Part shown: positions 17,061 to 27,999 of the stretch, piece by piece
Numbering within the stretch: position 1 is the first letter of the stretch
How the letters are laid out: each line of letters starts with the position of its first letter
From: Nonomuraea muscovyensis
GTDB lineage: Bacteria; Actinomycetota; Actinomycetes; Streptosporangiales; Streptosporangiaceae
Direction of reading: 5' to 3'
Length of the DNA stretch: 64,000 nt
Assembly: GCF_014207745.1 (NCBI RefSeq)
Contig: NZ_JACHJB010000003.1
Coordinates: 682,001-746,000 of the forward strand
Position numbers and translations under genes: made by a program
Notes under the pieces: generated by a model
Told to the model about the DNA's origin: nothing
Database searches by the model: none
The model's input: only the letters and a program-made list of their open reading frames with translations

Positions 17061-18053
17061 TCAGGCCACGGGGCGGACGGTGCCGTCGGCCAGGTCGAGC
17101 AGGCGGAGAGCGCGCTCGTGGTGCGATCCCCGGACCGTGACGGCGAGCGCGCCGTCGTCCGCCCAGCTCAGGATCCGGTCGATCCACCAGCCGGCGGGCA
17201 GCCGGGGGACGACCGTCCGGACGGTCCGGCCCGTGCGCGTGTCGGTCAGGACGACGCCCAGGTGGTCGACGCCGTCCGGGGCGACCTCGGCGGCCGGTGA
17301 GGCGATCACGTCCGCCGCGGGCGACGGCAGCCCGCGGTGCGCGAGGTTGCCGGGCGACGTGAAGCGGCGGACGGCTCCGCCCGTGGCGGAGCGGATCACG
17401 TAGGCGGCCGAGGTGATGTGCCCCGGAGAGTCGGACTCGGGCTTCTCGGTCACCAGGACGAGCCCGGCGGGGGTCCAGGCGACGCCCCGTTCACCGCGGG
17501 GCAGGCGGCGGGTGGTGCCCCGCTCGACGTCGACGATGATCCCGCCGCCGGGCTCTGACGAGCTCAGCTCTCCGTGCCGTTTCCCCCGGCCCGGCTGCAG
17601 GAGCAGGTGGCGCCCGTCGGGCGACAGCAGCCGAGGGTACCCGGCCGGATCGAGCGCGTCCTTCCCGCGTCCGTACGGCAGGGGCCGGGTGATGCCGGTG
17701 GTCAGGTCGCGGACCACGTACCGGGCCTGCTTGTCGTGCCAGTGGACCGCCCGGGTGCCGCCCCAGGACAGGACGAACACGTCACCGCGGAGGCCGTGGG
17801 GCAGCCACCACCGCTCGCCGCGCGCCGAGACGAGGATCCAGTGCTCGCACCCGGGGCTGTCGTCCCGGCAGGTCGGCTCGTAGGCGTACCGGATGGGGGA
17901 CGGCGCCGGGCCCGTCAGCTCGCGCGGCCCGGGACCCGCCGTCAGCGGCGGGCCGGCGATCATCTCGGGCCCGTCGCCGGCCAGCGGCGCGACGACCCAG
18001 GCGGCGGCCAGCAGCGCCAGCACTCCCGCCGCGTACGGCCACGGCGACCTCAC
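17061..18053 (-). CDS. Membrane-anchored beta-propeller-like protein
   Basis: 330 residues. One N-terminal helix (PYAAGVLALLAAAWVVAPLAG) is followed by a beta-rich extracytoplasmic region with TolB/WD40-like blades (YPRLLSPDGRHLLLQPG, GVAWTPAGLVLVTEKP). No enzyme motif is visible. Its GTG overlaps the TGA of the upstream gene as GTGA, so the two are coupled. The longer open frame extending upstream lies inside that gene and is rejected. The function is unknown. Confidence 0.7.
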   Translation of the reverse strand: MRSPWPYAAGVLALLAAAWVVAPLAGDGPEMIAGPPLTAGPGPRELTGPAPSPIRYAYEPTCRDDSPGCEHWILVSARGERWWLPHGLRGDVFVLSWGGTRAVHWHDKQARYVVRDLTTGITRPLPYGRGKDALDPAGYPRLLSPDGRHLLLQPGRGKRHGELSSSEPGGGIIVDVERGTTRRLPRGERGVAWTPAGLVLVTEKPESDSPGHITSAAYVIRSATGGAVRRFTSPGNLAHRGLPSPAADVIASPAAEVAPDGVDHLGVVLTDTRTGRTVRTVVPRLPAGWWIDRILSWADDGALAVTVRGSHHERALRLLDLADGTVRPVA

Positions 18054-19768
18054 GAGAGCCTGCCGAACACGGAGCCGGTGAGGTCCTTCACCGGGCGGGC
18101 CCTGCCGGTGGCGGGGTCCACCAGATGGTCGAGAGCCTCGTCGAAGCCCCAGGGATCGATGCGCACCAGCAGGTCTCCGCCCACGGACCAGCCCAGGACG
18201 TCCGGGGCCCGCTCCACGTCGGGGATGCCCAGCGGCGCGCGCCCGCGGACGCGGCCCGTGCCGGGATCCATGGTCACCACCTCCGTCGGGGAGACGACGG
18301 CCAGCGTGTGCCCGTCGGGCGACAGCCGGGCCTTCAGGGTGGGGTCGAACGGCACCCGGGTCAGCTCGCGTCCCCGTGCGTCGAGCGTGAGCAGCGCGGT
18401 GTCGGGGGAGCCGGGCAGCGCCTCGCCGCCCGTGGTGCCGCCCGTGGTGCCGACGGTGACGCCGCCGGGGCCGACGCCGAGGACCCGCCGCAAGCCGCGC
18501 AGCACGGCCCGCCGGCCCGTACGGATGTCCACCAGCTCGGAGCCGGTGCCCGAGGTGAGGACGGCGTGGCGCCCGTCGGCGGACAGCACCACCCCGGGCA
18601 CGGCCGCGTCGGCGAGCGGCCCGGTGAGGTGGGCCGGGCGCAGGGTGGTCAGGTCGAGCGCGACCACCCGTCGCGACCGCCGGTCGAGGTAGGCGACGTG
18701 GTGGCCGTCGCCGCTGAGCGCGAGGGGCGCCGGCCGGCCCTGCGGCCTCCTGCCGGGCAGCCGAACCTCGGCCTCGGTGAACACCACGCCGTCGTGGGGG
18801 CCGAAGAGGAGCTCCCACCCGTCCGCTTCGGGGCGTTGCTTGGCGGACTCGACCGGGCGGGAGAGGGAGCGAACCAGCGGCTCGGTGGCGAGCCGGGCCC
18901 TGTCGTCGGCGGCCGGTGCCGATTCGGCGCTCTGCCACCGGGTCAGCAGGCCCGCACAGAGCAGCAGCGTGAGGACTGCGGGCAAGGGGGCCGGGAACCG
19001 CCGCCGCGCGGCCGCCGTCACCTGCCAGGGTGAGATCGCCGCGAGGAGCCACGCGAAGATCGGCAGGGCGGTGGTGAAGAACTCAGGGCCGCCCCGGAGG
19101 CCGGCGGGCAGCTCGGGCAGGCCGCAGCGGGACGCGGTCCACAGGGCGACGGCGGTGCCGCCGGCCAGGAGCGTGCGCGCGGACCTTGAGCGGATGGCCA
19201 GCTCCGCGTCGACCAGGTCGGCCGGTCCATGCGGCACGGGCGTGCCGTTCAGGTGCCGCAGGAGCAGGTGTACGGCGAGTACGACGCCGAGCGCGAGCAC
19301 GGCCCACCCGCGTTCGGCCACGCCGACGTCCATCCGGAACGACCGCACCACCGTGCTGAGGGCGACGGCGGCGGAAAGCGCGGCGGACAACCTCCAGATG
19401 CCGACGAGCAGTGACGAGGCGAGTCGCATCCCGTGCGGGCGGCCCATACGCGGCCGGAAACGGGTGAAGGTGAATTCCGCTGCCACCCCGCCGAGAAACC
19501 AGCCGGTGATCGGAAAGTACGGGGAGACGGTGGCCTCGTGCACCATGACGGTCGCTGCCAGGGCCATTCCCAAGCCCCCGCCGATCCAGCGGAACCGCCT
19601 GCTGACCTGGAGATAGCGGATGATCCGGTCGCCGTTGAAAACGGTCACGGCGACCGTCTGCTTCCGCGCGAAATAGTCGGCGAGGTATCGGGGCAGCGGC
19701 ACGGTGGCCCATGAATAGGCGACCGGAACTGCCAGCGCCGACAGGGCCAGAAATACGACAGCTAACAA
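18050..19768 (-). CDS. Multi-pass membrane protein with C-terminal beta-propeller-like domain
   Basis: About 572 residues. The first half has roughly five to seven hydrophobic segments (for example LLAVVFLALSALAVPVAYSW and AVLALGVVLAVHLLL). The second half has repeated blade-like motifs (LALSGDGHHVAYLDRRSRRV, VVLSADGRHAVLTSG, ARLSPDGHTLAVVSP). The start is uncertain: no ATG or GTG fits, and TTG at 19768 with upstream GACGGAAACCGAG is the best guess. Codon 2 would then be TTA, rare in such genomes. The architecture repeats that of the coupled downstream gene, suggesting partners. No family was recognised. Confidence 0.6.
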   Translation of the reverse strand: MLAVVFLALSALAVPVAYSWATVPLPRYLADYFARKQTVAVTVFNGDRIIRYLQVSRRFRWIGGGLGMALAATVMVHEATVSPYFPITGWFLGGVAAEFTFTRFRPRMGRPHGMRLASSLLVGIWRLSAALSAAVALSTVVRSFRMDVGVAERGWAVLALGVVLAVHLLLRHLNGTPVPHGPADLVDAELAIRSRSARTLLAGGTAVALWTASRCGLPELPAGLRGGPEFFTTALPIFAWLLAAISPWQVTAAARRRFPAPLPAVLTLLLCAGLLTRWQSAESAPAADDRARLATEPLVRSLSRPVESAKQRPEADGWELLFGPHDGVVFTEAEVRLPGRRPQGRPAPLALSGDGHHVAYLDRRSRRVVALDLTTLRPAHLTGPLADAAVPGVVLSADGRHAVLTSGTGSELVDIRTGRRAVLRGLRRVLGVGPGGVTVGTTGGTTGGEALPGSPDTALLTLDARGRELTRVPFDPTLKARLSPDGHTLAVVSPTEVVTMDPGTGRVRGRAPLGIPDVERAPDVLGWSVGGDLLVRIDPWGFDEALDHLVDPATGRARPVKDLTGSVFGRLS

Positions 19769-19821
19769 GACTCGGTTTCCGTCACGCCGGAGAAAGTAGC
19801 AGAATTCGGAATCTTGAGTCA

Positions 19822-19829
19822 GGGGGGGG
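19822..19829. repeat. Run of eight G at a ribosome-binding site
   Basis: An uninterrupted G8 tract ends 2 nt before the ATG at 19832. Homopolymer tracts can slip; here the tract sits in the Shine-Dalgarno position and would alter spacing, not frame, for that start. Confidence 0.6.
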
Positions 19830-19831
19830 CA

Positions 19832-20377
19832 ATGATCGCCGACGAGGTGTGGGCACGGCTCGAACCGACGACGGGCATGGGCGGCCGGGCCGAGCGGCGG
19901 CGCGTGCTGCGGGCGGCGTGGGCGCTCGCCTCGGTGGCGCTCGTCACGGCGCTCGGCTGGGGCAGCGGAGCGGTGGCGCCCCGCCTGGTGGAGACGCCGC
20001 GCGACATCGGGACCCGCACCTTCGAGGACGAGCTGGGCCGGCCGGGGGCCATCCTGGTGGAGATGGAGCGGTGGATCGAGAACGAGGGGTGGCTGCCCGT
20101 CACGATCAACGGAGTGGCGATGCGGGGGCCCGGTGTCAGGGTCGCGTCGGTGACCGTCGCGGACGGCGGCTCCCTGCCCGTGACGATCCCGCCGGGCGAG
20201 CGGGCGGCGTTCGTCCTCGGTATCGACGTCACCGACTGCGACAGCGCCCGCACGGCGCCCCCGGACCTCGTCGTCGACTCCGAGCACTGGTGGGGGAGTC
20301 GCGCCACCACGGTCAGCCGCCCGGAGTACGCGGATCCGAACCTCGGCTTCCACCTCGACTCGCCCTGCGCGCGGTGA
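19832..20377 (+). CDS. Putative membrane-anchored secreted protein
   Basis: 181 residues. One membrane segment (VLRAAWALASVALVTALGWGSGAVA) near residues 25-50 is followed by a beta-rich extracytoplasmic part resembling an immunoglobulin-like fold (IENEGWLPVTINGVAMRG, VTIPPGERAAFVLGI). Two Cys near the C-terminus could form a disulphide. The start is either ATG 19832, close behind a G8 tract, or TTG 19814. It is divergent from the propeller operon. The function is unknown. Confidence 0.6.
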   Translation: MIADEVWARLEPTTGMGGRAERRRVLRAAWALASVALVTALGWGSGAVAPRLVETPRDIGTRTFEDELGRPGAILVEMERWIENEGWLPVTINGVAMRGPGVRVASVTVADGGSLPVTIPPGERAAFVLGIDVTDCDSARTAPPDLVVDSEHWWGSRATTVSRPEYADPNLGFHLDSPCAR

Positions 20378-20445
20378 ATCACGGGCCCGGTCGGACGGCA
20401 CGGAACCCGAAGAGTCACGTCACGAACGGTTAACGCCTCCCTGAG

Positions 20446-20468
20446 AACTTTCTGAACGTCGTAAAGTT
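20446..20468. promoter_or_regulatory. Inverted repeat / possible promoter upstream of the kinase gene
   Basis: AACTTT (20446-20451) and AAAGTT (20463-20468) form an inverted repeat in an AT-richer stretch 40 bp before the kinase start. TAAAGT within it could be a -10 element. No good -35 was found. Confidence 0.3.
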
Positions 20469-20508
20469 TGCCTCGTCGGGCCGTTTGCACACGTGGGGAC
20501 ATGACGAC

Positions 20509-22815
<2,307 letters not shown>

Positions 22816-22869
22816 CGAACGGGTAGCATCCGAACGTCAATCAATCGTCCTGCGAGTTAGGGGAAGGCC

Positions 22870-23844
22870 ATGGCCACGCCCGTCAAGGTGACCATCACCG
22901 GTGCCGCCGGTCAGATCGGCTACGCACTGCTGTTCCGCATCGCGTCGGGCCAGCTGCTGGGCGCGAACGTCCCGGTCAAGCTGAGCCTGCTGGAGATCCC
23001 GCAGGCGGTGAAGGCAGCCGAGGGCACCGCCATGGAGCTCGACGACTGCGCGTTCCCGCTGCTGTCCGGCATCGAGATCACCGACAACCCCGACGTGGCC
23101 TTCGACGGCGCCAACGTGGCCCTCCTCGTGGGCGCGATGCCGCGCAAGGCCGGCATGGAGCGCGGCGACCTGCTCGGCGCCAACGGCGGCATCTTCGGCC
23201 CGCAGGGCAAGGCGATCAACGACCACGCCGCCGACGACATCAGGGTCCTGGTGGTCGGCAACCCCGCCAACACCAACGCGCTCATCGCCCAGCAGCACGC
23301 GCCCGACGTGCCGGCCGAGCGCTTCACCGCGATGACCCGCCTCGACCACAACCGCGCGCTGTCCCAGCTCGCCGCCAAGCTCCAGGTGCCGGTCACCGAG
23401 ATCAAGCACATGACGATCTGGGGCAACCACTCCGCCACGCAGTACCCCGACCTGTTCCACGCCGAGGTCGGCGGCAAGGTGGCGGCCGAGCAGGTCGACG
23501 CCGAGTGGCTGCGCGACACGTTCATCCCGACCGTCGCCAAGCGCGGTGCGGCGATCATCGAGGCGCGCGGCGCCTCCTCGGCCGCCTCGGCCGCCAACGC
23601 CGCGATCGACCACGTCCACGACTGGGTCAACGGCACCGACTGGACCTCCGCCGCGATCGTCTCCGACGGCTCCTACGGGGTGCCCGAGGGGCTCATCTCG
23701 TCGTTCCCGGTTCGCGCCGTCGACGGCCGGTTCGAGATCATCCAGGGCCTGGAGATCGACTCCTTCTCGCGCGAGCGCATCGACGCCAGCGTGCAGGAGC
23801 TGGTGGAGGAGCGCGACGCGGTCAAGTCGCTCGGCCTCATCTGA
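22870..23844 (+). CDS. mdh: Malate dehydrogenase
   Basis: 324 residues. It has the NAD motif ITGAAGQIGYALLFRIASG, the RKAGMERGDLL substrate loop, VVGNPANTNAL, MTRLDHNRALSQLA with the catalytic Asp, and IWGNHSATQYPD with the catalytic His. This is the cytosolic-MDH-like type usual in actinobacteria. It interconverts malate and oxaloacetate in the TCA cycle. GGGGAAGG precedes the ATG. A tandem repeat and a strong terminator follow. Confidence 0.96.
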   Translation: MATPVKVTITGAAGQIGYALLFRIASGQLLGANVPVKLSLLEIPQAVKAAEGTAMELDDCAFPLLSGIEITDNPDVAFDGANVALLVGAMPRKAGMERGDLLGANGGIFGPQGKAINDHAADDIRVLVVGNPANTNALIAQQHAPDVPAERFTAMTRLDHNRALSQLAAKLQVPVTEIKHMTIWGNHSATQYPDLFHAEVGGKVAAEQVDAEWLRDTFIPTVAKRGAAIIEARGASSAASAANAAIDHVHDWVNGTDWTSAAIVSDGSYGVPEGLISSFPVRAVDGRFEIIQGLEIDSFSRERIDASVQELVEERDAVKSLGLI

Positions 23845-23863
23845 GCCCCCCGCCGCCCGCGGC

Positions 23864-23929
23864 ACGGGCCCGCACACCACGGGCCCGCACACCACGGGCC
23901 CGCACACCACGGGCCCGCACACCACGGGC
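23864..23929. repeat. 15-bp direct tandem repeat, four and a half copies
   Basis: ACGGGCCCGCACACC is repeated four times exactly, then ACGGGC. It lies between the mdh stop and its terminator, in non-coding DNA. Each unit contains the palindrome GGGCCC. It is probably polymorphic in copy number. Confidence 0.9.
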
Positions 23930-23955
23930 TTTCCGCGGCACCGGTGTTCCACCGC

Positions 23956-23989
23956 GAAGGCGCGCGTCCCGTCCGGGGCGCGCGCCTTC
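23956..23989. terminator. Terminator between convergent mdh and galE
   Basis: A perfect 11-bp stem GAAGGCGCGCG / CGCGCGCCTTC with a 12-nt loop. It is 111 bp after mdh and 51 bp from the galE stop, so it can serve both. Confidence 0.85.
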
Positions 23990-24040
23990 GTGTGCCCGCA
24001 GTGCCCGTGTCCGGAGGCGCGAAGCCGCGCACGCCGGGTC

Positions 24041-24988
24041 TCAGGAGCCGGACAGCGCCGCCCACGCGTCCGCGACGATGTCGCGCAGTTCCGCCCGCTC
24101 GGCCTTCCAGCCCAGCTCGCTCTGGATCCGCTGCGACGAGGCGACCAGCACGGCCGGGTCGCCCGGACGGCGCGGTCCCACGACGGCGGGGATCTCATGG
24201 CCGGTGACCTCGCGGCAGACCGAGATCACCTCCTGGACCGAGAAGCCCGTGCCGTTGCCCAGGTTGTAGATCTCGTGCCGGCCCTCGGTGACCGACTCCA
24301 GCGCCAGCAGGTGGGCGCGGGCCAGGTCCGCGACGTGGACGTAGTCGCGCACGCACGTGCCGTCGGGCGTCGGGTAGTCGGTGCCGAACACGTTGACCGA
24401 CTCCCGCTCGCCGGTGGCGACCTTGAGCACGTTGGGGATGAGGTGCGTCTCGACGGTGTGCCGCTCGCGGTAGCGGCCGTAGGCGCCCGCCACGTTGAAG
24501 TAGCGCAGGCTCACCGCGCCCAGCCCGCGCAGCCCGGCGTAGGCGGTCAGGGCCGTGTCGACGGCCAGCTTGGAGGCGCCGTAGGGGTTGGTCGGGCGCG
24601 TGGGGTCGCCCTCCTCGATCGGGGAGCGCTCGGGCTCGCCGTACGTGGCCGCGGTGGAGGAGAAGACGATCCGGCGCACGCCCGCCTCGTGCATGGCGTC
24701 GAGCAGGGCCAGCGTGCCGCCGAGGTTGTGCGACCAGTAGAGCCCCGGCTGCTGCACGGACTCGCCGACCAGCGACTTGGCCGCGAAGTGCAGCACCGCC
24801 TCGACGCCCCGCAGCGCCTCTCCGGCCTCGGTGATGGAGCCCTGGACGAACCGGGCGCCCTCCGGTACGGCGTCGGCGTGGCCGGTCGAGAGGTCGTCGA
24901 GCACGGTCACCTCGTGCCCGGCCTCGACGAGCTGGGCCGCGACGACGCTGCCGATGTATCCGGCGCCTCCGGTGACCAGTAGCTTCAT
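24041..24988 (-). CDS. galE: UDP-glucose 4-epimerase
   Basis: 315 residues of the extended SDR family. It has LLVTGGAGYIGSVVAAQL (NAD binding), HFAAKSLVGESVQQP, FSSTAATYGEP, YGASKLAVD with the catalytic Tyr/Lys, LRYFNVAGAYG, and DGTCVRDYVHVADLARAHLL. GalE interconverts UDP-glucose and UDP-galactose for galactose metabolism and glycan synthesis. AGGAG precedes the ATG. It is divergent from the CBS-domain gene. Confidence 0.92.
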   Translation of the reverse strand: MKLLVTGGAGYIGSVVAAQLVEAGHEVTVLDDLSTGHADAVPEGARFVQGSITEAGEALRGVEAVLHFAAKSLVGESVQQPGLYWSHNLGGTLALLDAMHEAGVRRIVFSSTAATYGEPERSPIEEGDPTRPTNPYGASKLAVDTALTAYAGLRGLGAVSLRYFNVAGAYGRYRERHTVETHLIPNVLKVATGERESVNVFGTDYPTPDGTCVRDYVHVADLARAHLLALESVTEGRHEIYNLGNGTGFSVQEVISVCREVTGHEIPAVVGPRRPGDPAVLVASSQRIQSELGWKAERAELRDIVADAWAALSGS

Positions 24989-25072
24989 GTCCACTCCTGT
25001 TGGAATATGTTCGATTTGGTCGGCTTGCCGTTCAGCATAGGTGAAAGGCCGTTGAGTACGCTGCCAACCACC

Positions 25073-26386
25073 ATGTATGACAACGTCGCCGCCGACATCG
25101 CGCTCGTCCTCGTCTTCATTCTGGTGGGCGGCTACTTCGCGGCGGCCGAGATGGCGATGGTGAGCCTGCGCGAGAGCCAGGTCCGCAAGCTCGCCCAGCA
25201 CGGACGGCGCGGGGAGCGCGTCGCCAAGCTCGCCCGTGACCCCAACCGGTTCCTGTCGGCCGTGCAGATCGGGGTGACGGTCGCCACCATGCTGTCGGCC
25301 GCGTTCGGCGCCGACCGGCTGGGCATGCAGTTGACGCCCGTCATCGAGGGCTGGGGGGTGCCCGCCGGTGTCGCCCCCGTGCTCGCGCTGGTGCTGGTGA
25401 CGCTGGCCATCTCCTACGTGTCGCTGGTGCTCGGAGAGCTGGCGCCCAAGCGGCTGGCCAGGCAACGGGCCGAAGGGCTGTCGCTGTTCGTGGCGCCGTT
25501 CCTCGACCGCATCGCCGCCCTGTCGCGGCCGATCATCTGGGCGCTGTCCAAGTCCACCGACGGCGTCGTCCGGCTGCTCGGCGGCAACCCGCATGCCGAC
25601 ACCGAGGAGGTGACCACCGAGGAACTCCGCGACATGGTCGTCGGCCACACCGATCTGACGGCCGACGAGCGCAACCTCATCGCGGAGGTGTTCGCCGCGG
25701 GCAAGCGGCAACTGCGCGAGGTCATGCTGCCGCGCACCGAGGTGGAGTTCATGGAGGCCGACACCCCGCTGGCCGAGGCGGCGGTGCTCGCGGCGGCCAT
25801 GCCGCACTCCCGCTTCCCCGTCTACCGCGAGTCGTACGACGAGGTCATCGGGTTCGTGCACGTCAGGGACCTGCTCGACCCGGTGCTGACCGGCCGCGTC
25901 GAGCCCATCAGCACGTTGGTGCCCATCCGGCCGGTCAAGTTCGTGCCCGCCTCCAAACGGGTGCTCACGACGCTGTCGGAGATGCGCGACGAGCAGCACC
26001 ACCTGGCCATCGTGGTCGACGAGTACGGCGGCACGGCGGGCATCGTCACCCTGGAGGACCTGGTCGAGGAGCTGATCGGCGACATCAGGGACGAGTACGA
26101 CGTCGAGGACGACACCGTCGTGCTGCCCGCCGGCGAGATCGAGGTCGACGGGCTGACCAACCTCAACGACTTCGCCGCCGAGACCGGCATCAGGCTGCCC
26201 AGCGGGCCGTACGAGACGGTGGGCGGGTTCGTGATGGCGATGCTCGGCCACGTCGCGAGCAGGGGTGAGGTGGTGGAGGTGAGCGGCTTCGAGCTGACCG
26301 TCACCGAGCTCGACGGCCGCCGGATCGCCCGGGTGCGGGTGAAACGCCGGCCTGCCGTCGAGTCGCCGCCCGACCAGGATTCCTGA
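25073..26386 (+). CDS. CNNM/HlyC-CorC-type membrane protein with CBS pair
   Basis: About 437 residues. It has an N-terminal DUF21 membrane domain (YFAAAEMAMVSLRESQVRKLA, LVTLAISYVSLVLGELAPKRLA), then a CBS pair (MLPRTEVEFME…FPVYRESYDEVIGFVHVRDLL; HHLAIVVDEYGGTAGIVTLEDLVEELIG), and a C-terminal CorC/HlyC domain. Relatives are implicated in magnesium/cobalt efflux. The start is uncertain: ATG 25073 is used, while TTG 25052 with nearby GAAAGG or ATG 25007 are alternatives. trpS follows after 14 bp. Confidence 0.88.
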   Translation: MYDNVAADIALVLVFILVGGYFAAAEMAMVSLRESQVRKLAQHGRRGERVAKLARDPNRFLSAVQIGVTVATMLSAAFGADRLGMQLTPVIEGWGVPAGVAPVLALVLVTLAISYVSLVLGELAPKRLARQRAEGLSLFVAPFLDRIAALSRPIIWALSKSTDGVVRLLGGNPHADTEEVTTEELRDMVVGHTDLTADERNLIAEVFAAGKRQLREVMLPRTEVEFMEADTPLAEAAVLAAAMPHSRFPVYRESYDEVIGFVHVRDLLDPVLTGRVEPISTLVPIRPVKFVPASKRVLTTLSEMRDEQHHLAIVVDEYGGTAGIVTLEDLVEELIGDIRDEYDVEDDTVVLPAGEIEVDGLTNLNDFAAETGIRLPSGPYETVGGFVMAMLGHVASRGEVVEVSGFELTVTELDGRRIARVRVKRRPAVESPPDQDS

Positions 26387-26400
26387 CACAATTACCTGCT

Positions 26401-27405
26401 ATGGCCAGACCTCGTGTTCTCTCCGGCATCCAGCCCACCGCGGACTCCTTCCACCTGGGCAACTACCTGGGTGCGGTCCGTCAGTGGGTGCCGTTGCAGG
26501 AGACCCACGACGCCTTCTACTGCGTGGTCGATCTGCACGCGATCACCGTGCCGACCGACCCGGGCGACCTGCGCCGGCGCACCCGCGTGGCGGCCGCGCA
26601 GCTCTTCGCGGCGGGGCTCGACCCCGAGCGCTCGACCGTCTTCGTGCAGTCGCAGGTCCGGCAGCACACCGAGCTGGCCTGGGTGCTGATCTGCCTCACC
26701 GGCATGGGCGAGGCGGCCAGGATGACCCAGTTCAAGGACAAGTCGGCCAAGTTCGGGGAGAGCGCGGCCAGCGTGGGCCTGTTCACCTACCCCATCCTGC
26801 AGGCCGCCGACATCCTGCTCTACCAGGCCAGCCGCGTCCCGGTCGGCGCCGACCAGAAGCAGCACCTGGAGCTGACCCGCGATCTCGCGCAGCGCTTCAA
26901 CCACCGCTTCGGCGACACCTTCACGCTGCCCGAGCCGCACATCCTCAAGGAAGTCGAGAAGATCACCGACCTCCAGGATCCATCGGCCAAGATGTCCAAG
27001 TCGTCCTCCAGCCCGGCCGGCATCCTCGACGTGCTGGAGCAGCCCGGCCCGCTGCGCAAGAAGGTCATGCGGGCGGTCACCGACACGGGCAGCGAGGTGC
27101 TCTTCGACGAGGAGAACAAGCCCGGCATCTCCAACCTGCTGCGCATCCAGTCGGCCCTGACCGGCACGCCCATTCCCGACCTGGTCGCCCGTTACGCCGG
27201 CCAGGGCTACGGCACGTTCAAGAAGGACGTCGCCGAGGCGGTGGTCGAGACCTTCAGCCCGATCCGCGAGCGCACCGAGAAGCTGCTGGCCGACGAGGCC
27301 GAGCTCGACCGCCTGCTGGCCATCGGCGCCGAGCGCGCGGGCGAGGTGGCCGAGCGCACCATGGCCGAGGTGCGCGACAGGGTCGGCTTCCTGCCCGCAC
27401 TCTGA
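26401..27405 (+). CDS. trpS: Tryptophanyl-tRNA synthetase
   Basis: 334 residues, a class I synthetase of bacterial TrpRS length. The HIGH-type motif appears as SFHLGNYLG within VLSGIQPTADSFHLGN, and the second signature is AKMSKS. ADIL…VPVGADQKQHLEL is the substrate region. No clear ribosome-binding site precedes the ATG, which lies 14 bp after the upstream stop, so coupled translation is likely. Confidence 0.96.
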   Translation: MARPRVLSGIQPTADSFHLGNYLGAVRQWVPLQETHDAFYCVVDLHAITVPTDPGDLRRRTRVAAAQLFAAGLDPERSTVFVQSQVRQHTELAWVLICLTGMGEAARMTQFKDKSAKFGESAASVGLFTYPILQAADILLYQASRVPVGADQKQHLELTRDLAQRFNHRFGDTFTLPEPHILKEVEKITDLQDPSAKMSKSSSSPAGILDVLEQPGPLRKKVMRAVTDTGSEVLFDEENKPGISNLLRIQSALTGTPIPDLVARYAGQGYGTFKKDVAEAVVETFSPIRERTEKLLADEAELDRLLAIGAERAGEVAERTMAEVRDRVGFLPAL

Positions 27406-27432
27406 CCTCGCCGGCCGGGGCGTCCGCGGAGC

Positions 27433-27963
27433 TCAGCGCACCCGGCGGCGGCCGATGATCGCCAGGACGTCGCGCAGGGCGTCCGCGGCGTGCCGGACGG
27501 CCTCGTCCGGCACGCCGGCGAGCACGTCCTGCTGGGCCCTGCTCGCCAGCTCCAGCGCGGTGCGGGCCAGCCGCAGGCCGTCGGGGGTGAGCTGCACCCA
27601 CCGGCTGCGGGCGTCGCCCGGGTTGTCGGTGCGCTCGACGTGCCCGGCGGTCGTCAGCCGCTGCAGCACGTTGCTGGTGCCGCCCGAGGTGATGAAGAGC
27701 GACTTCGACAGCTCGCTCGGCCGCAGCCGGTGCGGGGCCGGGGTACGGGCCAGGGCGGCGAGCACCTCGAACTCCGCGTAGGTGAGGCCCAGTTCGGCCA
27801 GCTCCGCCTTGACCGCGGCCTCGAAGAGCACGGTGAGGCGTGACGCCCGCTTGCTGAGCTCCAACGCGGCGACCAGCGTCGCCGGCATCCCGGCCGCCCG
27901 CCAGCCCGTCGCCAGTGCGTCCACCTCGTCGTGTGTCATGGCATCGAGGATACGCGCGTCCAT
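27433..27963 (-). CDS. MarR-family transcriptional regulator
   Basis: 176 residues (or 168 from a second ATG at 27939). The winged helix contains TYAEFEVLAALARTP, PSELSKSLFITSGGTSNVLQRL and a wing with DNPGDARSRWVQLT. It is divergent from the amidohydrolase with only 36 bp between start codons and no ribosome-binding site on either side. This suggests leaderless transcripts and direct autoregulation. The ligand is unknown. Confidence 0.88.
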   Translation of the reverse strand: MDARILDAMTHDEVDALATGWRAAGMPATLVAALELSKRASRLTVLFEAAVKAELAELGLTYAEFEVLAALARTPAPHRLRPSELSKSLFITSGGTSNVLQRLTTAGHVERTDNPGDARSRWVQLTPDGLRLARTALELASRAQQDVLAGVPDEAVRHAADALRDVLAIIGRRRVR

Positions 27964-27966
27964 ATT

Positions 27967-27995
27967 GCTTTTCAGAAAGCTATTCCTTAAGCTTT
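27967..27995. promoter_or_regulatory. Overlapping palindromes in the MarR/amidohydrolase gap
   Basis: GCTTT-TCAG-AAAGC (27967-27980) overlaps AAAGCT…AGCTTT (27976-27995). Almost the whole 36-bp gap is occupied by these arms. This is a likely MarR operator covering both divergent promoters. Confidence 0.5.
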
Positions 27996-27999
27996 TCGC

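Noticed and set aside
17061..19052. A 663-codon open frame on the minus strand
   Set aside because: Only the last 330 codons are real; the upstream part is Arg/Pro-rich out-of-frame reading of the coupled membrane protein gene. The true start is the GTG overlapping that gene's stop.
23864..23929. CRISPR or integron site
   Set aside because: It is a head-to-tail 15-bp tandem array without spacers, and no cas or integrase gene is nearby.
24989..26386. ATG at 25007 as the start of the CBS-domain protein
   Set aside because: It has no ribosome-binding site and would add residues (MFDLVGLPFS…) unlike the family's N-terminus, close to the galE promoter.
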